From positions 1-25,333 of the forward strand of contig JBBRYK010000036.1 of assembly GCA_038237665.1 (NCBI GenBank): a DNA stretch of 25,333 nt. Reading direction: 5' to 3'. The notes under the pieces are model-generated. The model was not told the DNA's origin. It made no database searches and saw nothing but the letters and a program-made list of their open reading frames with translations. Below are positions 6,700-13,463 of this stretch, in pieces. The translations under genes were made by a program, and so were the position numbers. The DNA is from JBBRYK01 sp038237665. Its GTDB lineage: Bacteria > Actinomycetota > Thermoleophilia > Gaiellales > Gaiellaceae. The stretch's first letter is position 1, and every line of letters starts with the position of its first letter.

Positions 6700-8621
6700 A
6701 GCGGGCCTTCCCGCTCGCCGCCTGTGCGCTCGCCATCGCTGTCGCCGTCTCGGCCGGAACCGCGTCCGCGGCGCGGCGGGACTCGATCGACGTCGCGATC
6801 ACGCCCTCGGGCCCCAGCAGCGCAGCGCAGGGCGCGCCGTTCGCTTTCACAGCTCATCTGACGAGCTCGGAGGGGCTGAGCGGGACGGTCGTCTTCACGC
6901 TCACGTCACCGAGCGGTGCCTCCGTTGCCTTCTCGGACCAGCTGGCGATCCTCGCGCCGGGCATCCGCGCCGACGTCTCCGGATCGGTCATCCCCTCACA
7001 GTGGTACCGGGAAGTCGGCCGCTACCAGCTGACGGCGTCCGTCGGCGGGCAGCCTGTGGGCAAGGCGCTGACGTTCGACGTGACGAAGGCGACGACGGTG
7101 CCGCCAACGTTCGCCAACGTGACCGCCCCGCTCGGCCTGACGACGTCCCTGCCACCGACGGCCTGCGGCCGCTGGTCGAGCGGCGCCGCCTGGGGCGAAG
7201 CCAACGGCGACGGTCTGCTCGATCTTTACGTCCCCCGCGGTGGGTCGCCCGCGGCGCTCTTCATCCAACAGAGCACTCACAGGTTCGTCGACGAGGCCGC
7301 CGCGCGCGGCGTCGATCTCGCCGGCTTTCCCGCGCTGGGCGCGTCGTTTGCCGACTACGACAACGACGGCCATCCCGATCTCGCGGTCGTCGGCGACGGC
7401 ACCGCGCACCTGCTGCGTAACGACGGCACCGGCCACTTCACCGACGTCTCGGCGACGGCCGGGATCGGCGGAGCCGCCGACTACATGGGCATGAGCGCGT
7501 CCTGGGCGGACTACGACGGCGACGGGAACCTCGACCTTTACGTCGCGAACCACAGCCGCTGCGCGCCGACGTCGAGCAACCGCGGCGCCGTCGTCTACAA
7601 CCCCGACCAGCTCTACCACAACAACGGGAACGGCACATTCACCGAGGTCAGCTCGATGTTCGGGACGCTCCCGAACGGCCAACCAGCCACGATCGGGGCC
7701 GGCTTCCTCGGCGCCTGGTTCGATGCCAACGGCGACATGCGGCCGGATCTCTACCTGGCGAACGACTACCTCGGCTCGAGTCCCGACCGGAACCACCTCT
7801 GGCTGAACAACGGGACCGGCGGGTTCACGGACATGTCGGTCAACGCGGGGGTGTCGTTCGGGATGAACACGATGGGCGTCGGGCTCGGCGACTACGACCG
7901 CAACGGGACGATCGACTTCGCGATCTCGAACTGGGGCCCGAACCGCCTCCTGCACAACAACGGCGACGGGACGTTCACGAACGTCGGGGTCGCATCGCGC
8001 GTGGAGCGCGAATTCCAGCAGGACGCCCGCCGCGGCGTCACCTGGGGCCCGGAGTTCGGAGACTTCAACAACGACGGTTGGGAGGATCTCTACATCGCCG
8101 CCGGCTACCTGGTCGGCTACTTGACGCCCGAGGACACGCCGCAGCGAAACGAGCTCTTCGTCAACGACCAGCAGGGCAAGTTCTACGACCTGAGCGCCAC
8201 GAGCGGCGCCGACGATCCCGGCCAGTCGCGCGGCGTGGCGATGGCCGACTTCAACAAGGACGGCCGCCTCGACCTCTTCGTCGTCAACCAGGGCGGGGAG
8301 CCGCATCTCTTCCAGAACACGACCAAGCTGCCGAAGTACACGCACTGGCTGGAGGTGAACACGGTCGGGACGCGCTCGAACCGTGACGGCTGCGGCACGA
8401 AGCTCTCCGTCCGCGGCGTGCGCGTTCCGATGATTCGCGAGGTGTACTGCGGCTCGACGAGCGTCAGCTCCGGAAGCTCGAAGATCGTGCATTTCGGCTT
8501 CGGCGTGTCGAAAAAGATGAAGACCGTTGCGCTCGAGATCACGTGGCCGAGCGGGACGAAGCAGGTCGTGAGGAAGATCAAGGTCGATCAGCTGATCACG
8601 CTGACCGAACCCAAGGTCTGA
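6696..8621 (+). CDS. Exported FG-GAP/VCBS propeller with ASPIC/UnbV C-terminal domain (second paralog)
   Basis: A tandem paralog of the preceding protein, 641 residues from GTG 6696, which overlaps the upstream TGA as GTGA. The open frame extends 57 codons further upstream, but the GTG gives a clean signal peptide (MKRAFPLAACALAIAV, cleavage near TASA-ARRD). The same layout follows: Ig-like domain, seven FG-GAP/VCBS repeats, ASPIC/UnbV domain with TRSNRDGCG and ITWPSG. Long stretches are nearly identical to the first copy, for example around WGPEFGDFNNDGWEDLY and FYDLSATSGADD. Three calcium loops have drifted: the first begins with E (EANGDG), the fourth ends in M (DANGDM) and the fifth has N at the third acidic position (DYDRNG). 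This suggests divergence toward a distinct ligand or a heteromeric partnership (inference). Confidence 0.9.
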   Translation: MKRAFPLAACALAIAVAVSAGTASAARRDSIDVAITPSGPSSAAQGAPFAFTAHLTSSEGLSGTVVFTLTSPSGASVAFSDQLAILAPGIRADVSGSVIPSQWYREVGRYQLTASVGGQPVGKALTFDVTKATTVPPTFANVTAPLGLTTSLPPTACGRWSSGAAWGEANGDGLLDLYVPRGGSPAALFIQQSTHRFVDEAAARGVDLAGFPALGASFADYDNDGHPDLAVVGDGTAHLLRNDGTGHFTDVSATAGIGGAADYMGMSASWADYDGDGNLDLYVANHSRCAPTSSNRGAVVYNPDQLYHNNGNGTFTEVSSMFGTLPNGQPATIGAGFLGAWFDANGDMRPDLYLANDYLGSSPDRNHLWLNNGTGGFTDMSVNAGVSFGMNTMGVGLGDYDRNGTIDFAISNWGPNRLLHNNGDGTFTNVGVASRVEREFQQDARRGVTWGPEFGDFNNDGWEDLYIAAGYLVGYLTPEDTPQRNELFVNDQQGKFYDLSATSGADDPGQSRGVAMADFNKDGRLDLFVVNQGGEPHLFQNTTKLPKYTHWLEVNTVGTRSNRDGCGTKLSVRGVRVPMIREVYCGSTSVSSGSSKIVHFGFGVSKKMKTVALEITWPSGTKQVVRKIKVDQLITLTEPKV

Positions 8622-8623
8622 CC

Positions 8624-8652
8624 TTGAAATGGATCGGAGTCCGAGGTAAAAC
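8624..8652 (+). promoter_or_regulatory. Candidate promoter for the haloperoxidase-family gene
   Basis: In the 74-bp gap after the second propeller gene, TTGAAA (8624-8629) and TAAAAC (8647-8652) are 17 bp apart. Predicted transcription would start near 8659, leaving a leader of about 37 nt that contains the GGAG ribosome site at 8687-8690, five nt before GTG 8696. The gene could therefore be transcribed both with the propeller pair and alone. Prediction by eye. Confidence 0.4.
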
Positions 8653-8695
8653 CACCAGGGCGTAGAACGACTAATGGAATAGAGAGGGAGAACCG

Positions 8696-10222
8696 GTGAA
8701 GAAGCTGCTCGTGCTTGGAAGCGTTTTCGTTGTGGCTGCGCTGCTGGCTATTGGAGCTGCGAGAGCGAAGCCGTTGGGGTTCGGCTCGGCCGCTCCTCGG
8801 TCGACGGGGGCGGCGTCCCCGGCGACGTGGAAGCCGTGGCTTCTCTCCTCTGCGAGCCAGTTCCGGCTGGCCCCCCCGCCCTTGGCGAAGTCCTCGCAGA
8901 CGAAGGCTGAGTTGGCGCAGTTGCTGCGGCTTCAGAAGACACGGGCTTCGGCTGCGGTGCAGGCGGTTATGAAGAAGTGGACGGGCCAGCCTGCGGTCAT
9001 CCCTTGGGTGGAGTTGGAGTTGCGGCTGCTCCAGGATTACCGGCCGCGCGTTGCCCCGGCCTGCCGTGCGTTGGCGCTGCTCGGGGTGGCGATGTACGAG
9101 GCAGCGGTCGCGGCCGACGATTCCCGGCTCGCCTACGCGAAGTCGAGTCGCCCCGCCCCGTGGCTTTTGGACAAGCGCCTCAAGCCTGCGGTCAGGACGG
9201 CTGCCGGTTCGAGCTACGCGCCGATCGATGCGGCGATAGCGGGGGCGGCTGAGAAGGTGCTCGCCTACCTCTACCCCGGCGAGCCGAAGCGGACGTTCAC
9301 GCAGTTGGCGAACGAGGCACTGGCCGCCCGGCTCGATGCGGGCCTCAACTACCGAAGCGATGTGCAGCAGGCACGGGCGATCGGGCAGAAGGTGGCAACC
9401 CTGGTCATCGCGCGGGGCGAGTCAGATAACTACACGGCCACCGGTTTTTCGGAAGGCCCTTTCACGGGCGAGCAGTTCTGGGTGACGACGCCGCCGAGCT
9501 ACGAGGGCGCTACCGGTGCTGCCGTCGGACTTTGGAAGCCGTGGCTGATCAGCGGCCCACAGCAGTTCGCGAGCACCATTCCTCCGCCCTCGGCGTATGG
9601 CTCACCCGCCTTCATGGCGCAGCTCAACGAGGTCTTCGACGTGCAGGCGCACCTGACCGACACGCAGCGGCAGATCGCGAACTTCTGGGACGACGGGCCG
9701 GGCAGCCTGACGCCGCCCGGGCACTGGACGCAGATCACTGCGCAGCTGGTCAAGACCTACAAGCTGAGCGAGACGCAGGCGATCCGCGCGTTCGCCTACC
9801 AGGGCGTCTCCGTCCACGACGCCGTCATTTCATGGTTCTGGTTGAAGTACCACTACTGGCAGATCAGGCCGATCACGGCGATCTGGCGGCTCGCCGCGGA
9901 CGGGAAGCTGCTCACGCAAGCCCAGTGCAACACCAACCCGTCGCTCTGCCCGAACCGGGACAAGTGGTACCCGATCATCACAACCCCGCCCTTCCCGGCT
10001 TACCCGGCAGGGCACCCCACGCTCTCCGGCATCTCGGCCAAGGTGCTCACCTACTTCTTCCCGAAGGCAAACGACACCCTCAACCAACTCGCTCAACAGG
10101 TCGCGGACTCCCGCGTCTACGGCGGCATCCACTACCGCGAAGACGTGCAGGAAGCGCTCGTCCTGGGTCGCGCTGTCGGCGACGCGGTCCTCGCACGCGC
10201 ACGAGGCGACGGGGGCGGCTAA
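8696..10222 (+). CDS. Exported vanadium-dependent haloperoxidase/PAP2-family protein
   Basis: 508 residues from GTG 8696, with a Sec signal peptide (MKKLLVLGSVFVVAALLAIG, cleavage near ARA-KP). The C-terminal half carries the vanadate/phosphate site of this superfamily: K384 and R391-P392 (K-x6-RP), P437-A-G-H440, and S472-R473 with H479 and D483 (SR-x5-H-x3-D). TPPGHW (339-344) is also typical of bacterial vanadium haloperoxidases. The usual PSGH serine is alanine here (PAGH). The N-terminal half looks like a degenerate copy of the C-terminal half: WKPWL at 45 and 280, GVAMYEAAV at 130 versus GVSVHDAVI at 370, and GLNYRSDV at 216 versus GIHYREDV at 477. It could be a haloperoxidase or an acid-phosphatase-like enzyme acting outside the cell; sequence alone does not decide. 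Confidence 0.88.
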   Translation: MKKLLVLGSVFVVAALLAIGAARAKPLGFGSAAPRSTGAASPATWKPWLLSSASQFRLAPPPLAKSSQTKAELAQLLRLQKTRASAAVQAVMKKWTGQPAVIPWVELELRLLQDYRPRVAPACRALALLGVAMYEAAVAADDSRLAYAKSSRPAPWLLDKRLKPAVRTAAGSSYAPIDAAIAGAAEKVLAYLYPGEPKRTFTQLANEALAARLDAGLNYRSDVQQARAIGQKVATLVIARGESDNYTATGFSEGPFTGEQFWVTTPPSYEGATGAAVGLWKPWLISGPQQFASTIPPPSAYGSPAFMAQLNEVFDVQAHLTDTQRQIANFWDDGPGSLTPPGHWTQITAQLVKTYKLSETQAIRAFAYQGVSVHDAVISWFWLKYHYWQIRPITAIWRLAADGKLLTQAQCNTNPSLCPNRDKWYPIITTPPFPAYPAGHPTLSGISAKVLTYFFPKANDTLNQLAQQVADSRVYGGIHYREDVQEALVLGRAVGDAVLARARGDGGG

Positions 10223-10232
10223 CACCCCTGGA

Positions 10233-10252
10233 GGCCGTCTGAACGCACGGCC
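10233..10252. terminator. Short hairpin between convergent genes
   Basis: GGCCGT and ACGGCC form a perfect 6-bp stem with an 8-nt loop in the 54-bp gap between the haloperoxidase-family gene (plus) and a methyltransferase gene (minus). No T-run follows on either side, so it is at best a weak bidirectional terminator. Confidence 0.3.
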
Positions 10253-10276
10253 ACCGAGTTTCGCCAGACCCTGCTG

Positions 10277-11080
10277 TTAGCGGCCGAGCAGGTAGTAAGC
10301 ACCGCTGACGGCGAGTTCCCGGACCCCCGGGAGCCGCCCCAGCGGGCCTGCGCCTCGCGTCCGGACCCCGTAGCGCAGCGCGTGCTCCGGGCGGACGAGG
10401 AAGAGCTCGCGGTCGACCGTTCGTAAGCCGGCGCGCTCGAAGGCGCGCTCGGCCTTGCCGAGGGTCAGGCTGGTGCGCCGGACGGAGCGCAGGTCGTCGA
10501 GCCCATCCTCGACCGACATGTATTCACTGGAGGCAGCCGGACGGGCGAGGCGAAAGAAGAGCGGCGCAGGCAGGAACTGGATGAACGGCGTGGCCCGAGC
10601 CCAACCCTCGGCCACGTGCTGGTGGCCCCCGAAGGCGGATGCATACGGCGGGAAGACGACGAACACCCGGCCGACGGCTGTCAGCCGCTCGGCGACGGCG
10701 TGCAGAACCGCGTCCACGTCGATCACGTGCTCGAGGACGTCGCGGAGGATGACCAGATCGAACGGCCCGACGTCCGGGTCGAGCGCCGTCAGGTCGCCGG
10801 CCAGTAGCCGGAAGCGTCCGTCCGAGACGAACGGGCTCGCCGCGACGACGCTCTCGTTCAGCTCGATCCCCACGGCGCTGCCGACGCGACCGTCCTCGCG
10901 CAGCGCCTCGACCAGGCCCCCCTGGTGCGCGCCGAAATCGCCGACCGAGATGTCCGCCAGGGACATGCGACGCTCGAGCCAGGGAATCACCGCCGCGCGC
11001 GCGGCCTCCCGCTGGTACTCGAAGTACGGGAGGCCCGCGGTCTGCGTCTGCTTCGAGAAGAAGGTGCCTAGCCTGGCCAT
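10277..11080 (-). CDS. Class I SAM-dependent methyltransferase
   Basis: 267 residues from ATG 11080. The SAM-binding region is SVGDFGAHQGGLVEAL (about 45-60), with an acidic end of strand 2 (GIELNE, about 71-76) and the post-motif LVILRDVLEHV (about 109-119), as in the Methyltransf_11/12/23 families. The glycine-rich loop is unusual: AHQGG replaces the common GxGxG. The C-terminal third has a hydrophobic patch (FIQFLPAPLFFRL) that may contact a membrane or lipid substrate. The substrate is unknown; a sugar or lipid-linked glycan is a reasonable guess from the neighbours. A TTG at 11089 would add three residues, but the ATG fits a leaderless start better. It is divergent from a GT39-type gene across only 26 bp. 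Confidence 0.8.
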   Translation of the reverse strand: MARLGTFFSKQTQTAGLPYFEYQREAARAAVIPWLERRMSLADISVGDFGAHQGGLVEALREDGRVGSAVGIELNESVVAASPFVSDGRFRLLAGDLTALDPDVGPFDLVILRDVLEHVIDVDAVLHAVAERLTAVGRVFVVFPPYASAFGGHQHVAEGWARATPFIQFLPAPLFFRLARPAASSEYMSVEDGLDDLRSVRRTSLTLGKAERAFERAGLRTVDRELFLVRPEHALRYGVRTRGAGPLGRLPGVRELAVSGAYYLLGR

Positions 11081-11089
11081 AACGTACAA

Positions 11090-11099
11090 ACCTTAGGCT
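11090..11099. promoter_or_regulatory. Overlapping opposed -10 boxes of a divergent gene pair
   Basis: The 26-bp gap between the minus-strand methyltransferase (ATG 11080) and plus-strand GT39 gene (GTG 11107) contains TAGGCT at 11094-11099 for the plus strand and TAAGGT at 11095-11090 for the minus strand. Both fit TANNNT and lie 7 and 9 nt from the start codons. This spacing leaves no room for a leader or ribosome site, suggesting leaderless mRNAs. No convincing -35 is visible. Confidence 0.4.
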
Positions 11100-11106
11100 G
11101 GCGACC

Positions 11107-12432
11107 GTGGACGAGAGGCGCTTCCGCCGCGCTGCCCTGGCGCTCGCACTCGTCGGGACGCTCCACGCCCTCGTCTACCTACCGCTGATCAGCCCGCACG
11201 GGACCGCCGACACGCAGAGCTACACGGATGCTGCCCACGCGATCCTGCGCGGGAGCTACTCGGTTCCGCTCCGGAGCCCGGACATCACGGGGCTCTACCT
11301 GCCGAAGGCGGCCGCCGGCGCCTACGAGCACGAGACGTTCCGCTCGCCGGGCTACCCGCTCGCGCTGGCTGCGGTCGGCGGCGGGACCTCGGACCTTTCC
11401 AGGGGCTTCGCCTTCGCCCTTCAAGCGCTGCTAATGGGCGTCTCGGTCTGGCTTCTGGCCCTCGTCGCCCGTAGCGCATCAGGCCCGCGCGTCGGGCTCG
11501 CGGCCGCAGCGCTCTACGCCCTCGACCCGTACTCGAAGCGCTACGTGTCGCTCGTGCTCTCCGAGATTGCGGCGACGGCGCTCGTGCTGCTGACTGCGTA
11601 CGCGGCCGTGCGCGGCTGGCGAGACCGCTCCTGGCGCTGGTGGGCGGCTGCCGGACTCGCCTCGGGGGCGCTGACGCTGACGCGGCCGCTACTGGCCCTC
11701 GCCGTCCCGTTCGTCGCGCTCGGGGCGCTCGTGACCCTGCGACCGCTCCGCACCGGGCTCGTCGCGGCAGCGGCCAGCCTCGCCGCGGCCCTCGTGCTCG
11801 TCATGCCCTGGGTCGGCTGGAATGCGGCGATCACGGGCCACGCGACGCTCAGCACCTCGGGCGAGGGCTGGAACCTCCTGCTCGCCGCGCACGGCGAGGG
11901 CCTCCACAGGCCGTTCGCCGAGGTCATCCGCGATCCGGAGTATTTGCGGGACCGTCTCTCGGTGCGTCGATTCGCACCGTCCGTGACAGAGCTCCGAACC
12001 GACAAGGACGCGCACGGCCGATACCTCGCGCGCGCTGACTCCGAGCAACGCAGGCTCGCGCAGGACGAGTACCGAGAGCGCCTGGCGCACGAGCCCCACC
12101 AGGTGGTCGGCGAGGTTCTGTACCGCGCCTACTTCCTGTGGATGGCGCACGAGGACTGGTACCAGCCCGGTAGCGGCGTGATTCTCTTCCTGCTGCGGCT
12201 CGTCGACTGGGCCGTGCTGGCGTTCGCGGCCGCGGGCTGCGCACTGGCGCTCCTACGCGCCGGGCCGGCGCGCGGGCTCGCGGTGTTCCTCCTTGTCTTC
12301 ACCGCGCTGAACGCGCTGCACCACGTGGAGGCCCGCTATGCGATCCCGGTCCGCGGCCTCTACCTGGCCTTTGCGGCCCTCGCCGGACTGACCGTGGCCG
12401 AAAGGATCGCTCACATTCGTGGAGTACCCTGA
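11107..12432 (+). CDS. GT39-type (ArnT/PMT-like) integral membrane glycosyltransferase
   Basis: 441 residues from GTG 11107 with about nine to eleven hydrophobic segments. The first outer loop contains ADTQSY with D35 in the position of the family's catalytic acidic residue, followed by the conserved ETFRSPGYPLALA block (about 77-89), common in bacterial GT39 proteins. A soluble loop around residues 255-340 precedes the last helices. Expected to transfer a sugar from a polyprenyl-phosphate donor on the outer face of the membrane. The next gene, a DPM1-like GT2, begins only 5 nt after the TGA, so the two are probably co-translated partners as in the operon at 2111-4590. The acceptor and sugar are unknown. 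Confidence 0.82.
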   Translation: MDERRFRRAALALALVGTLHALVYLPLISPHGTADTQSYTDAAHAILRGSYSVPLRSPDITGLYLPKAAAGAYEHETFRSPGYPLALAAVGGGTSDLSRGFAFALQALLMGVSVWLLALVARSASGPRVGLAAAALYALDPYSKRYVSLVLSEIAATALVLLTAYAAVRGWRDRSWRWWAAAGLASGALTLTRPLLALAVPFVALGALVTLRPLRTGLVAAAASLAAALVLVMPWVGWNAAITGHATLSTSGEGWNLLLAAHGEGLHRPFAEVIRDPEYLRDRLSVRRFAPSVTELRTDKDAHGRYLARADSEQRRLAQDEYRERLAHEPHQVVGEVLYRAYFLWMAHEDWYQPGSGVILFLLRLVDWAVLAFAAAGCALALLRAGPARGLAVFLLVFTALNALHHVEARYAIPVRGLYLAFAALAGLTVAERIAHIRGVP

Positions 12433-12437
12433 TCCTG

Positions 12438-13451
12438 ATGTCGACCCTCGGCGCTCCGACCGATGTGTCGCCCTTCGAGCTCGAGAACGCGAGGCAGGTG
12501 GAGCTCTCGATCGTCGTCCCCATGTACGACGAGGCGGAGAACGTCCAGGAGCTCTACGTGGCGCTCTCCGACAGCCTCGGCCAGCTCGGCAAGAGCTACG
12601 AGCTGATCGTCGTCGACGACGGCTCCCGGGACGGAACGTACGGCGAGCTCCTCCGCCTGGCCCGCGAGGATCCGCGGCTGAAGCTGATCCGCCTGCGGCG
12701 AAACTTCGGGCAGACGGCAGCGATGGCGGCCGGCTTCGAGCACTCGAGAGGACGCGTCATCATCCCGATGGACGGCGACCTGCAGAACGACCCCGCCGAC
12801 ATTCCGCGGCTGCTGGCCAAGATCGAGGAGGGCTACGACGTCGTCAGCGGGTGGCGGGTGAACCGCAAGGAAGGGCTGTTTCGGCGTCTCCCCTCGCGGA
12901 TGGCGAACTGGCTGATCGGCCGCGTCACCGGCGTGCGTCTGCACGACTACGGCTGCACGCTCAAGGCGTACCGCTCCGAGATCCTCAAGGAGACCCGGCT
13001 CTACGGCGAACAGCATCGCTTCCTGCCCGCACTCGCCCAGCAGATGGGGGCGCGGATCACGGAGATCCCGGTCGAGCACCACGCCCGCCGGCACGGCCGC
13101 TCCAAGTACGGGATCGGCCGAACCTACAAGGTGATCCTCGACCTGCTGACGCTGAAGTTCCTCTCCGACTACAGCACGAAGCCGATCTACGTCTTCGGCG
13201 GCAGCGGTGTCGTGCTCTGCCTCGGCGGGATCGCGGCCGGCGGCTACACGCTCTACCAGAAGTACGTGAACGGGGTCTATGCGTACCGGAACCCCGCGAT
13301 CCTGCTCGCCGTCTTCCTCTTCCTGCTCGGCGTGATCCTGATCTTCATGGGCCTGCTCGCGGAGCTGATCATCCGCACGCACCACGGCCCTCAGTCCAAG
13401 CCGATCTACTGGGTTCGCGAGTCGCTGAACCTCGACGACGCGCCCGAGTAG
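12438..13451 (+). CDS. GT2 glycosyltransferase, DPM1/GtrB-like, with two C-terminal membrane segments
   Basis: 337 residues from ATG 12438. Motifs: LSIVVPMYDEAENV (about 23-36), VVDDGSRDGT (about 58-67), and the metal-binding MDGDLQNDPADIP (111-123). The C-terminal part has two membrane helices (about 252-272 and 288-318) and ends GLLAELIIRTHHG, the usual topology of polyprenyl-phosphate glucose/mannose synthases. It likely charges polyprenyl phosphate with a hexose for the GT39 protein encoded just upstream. It differs from the GT2 at 2111-3070 enough to suggest a different sugar donor. The gap to the following asparagine-synthase-like gene is 12 nt, giving a three-gene operon. Confidence 0.9.
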   Translation: MSTLGAPTDVSPFELENARQVELSIVVPMYDEAENVQELYVALSDSLGQLGKSYELIVVDDGSRDGTYGELLRLAREDPRLKLIRLRRNFGQTAAMAAGFEHSRGRVIIPMDGDLQNDPADIPRLLAKIEEGYDVVSGWRVNRKEGLFRRLPSRMANWLIGRVTGVRLHDYGCTLKAYRSEILKETRLYGEQHRFLPALAQQMGARITEIPVEHHARRHGRSKYGIGRTYKVILDLLTLKFLSDYSTKPIYVFGGSGVVLCLGGIAAGGYTLYQKYVNGVYAYRNPAILLAVFLFLLGVILIFMGLLAELIIRTHHGPQSKPIYWVRESLNLDDAPE

Positions 13452-13463
13452 GGACACCGGGCC

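Noticed and set aside
6996..8492. A 498-codon open frame on the minus strand under the second propeller gene
   Set aside because: Same low-complexity antisense signature and no recognisable domain; the plus strand is convincingly coding.
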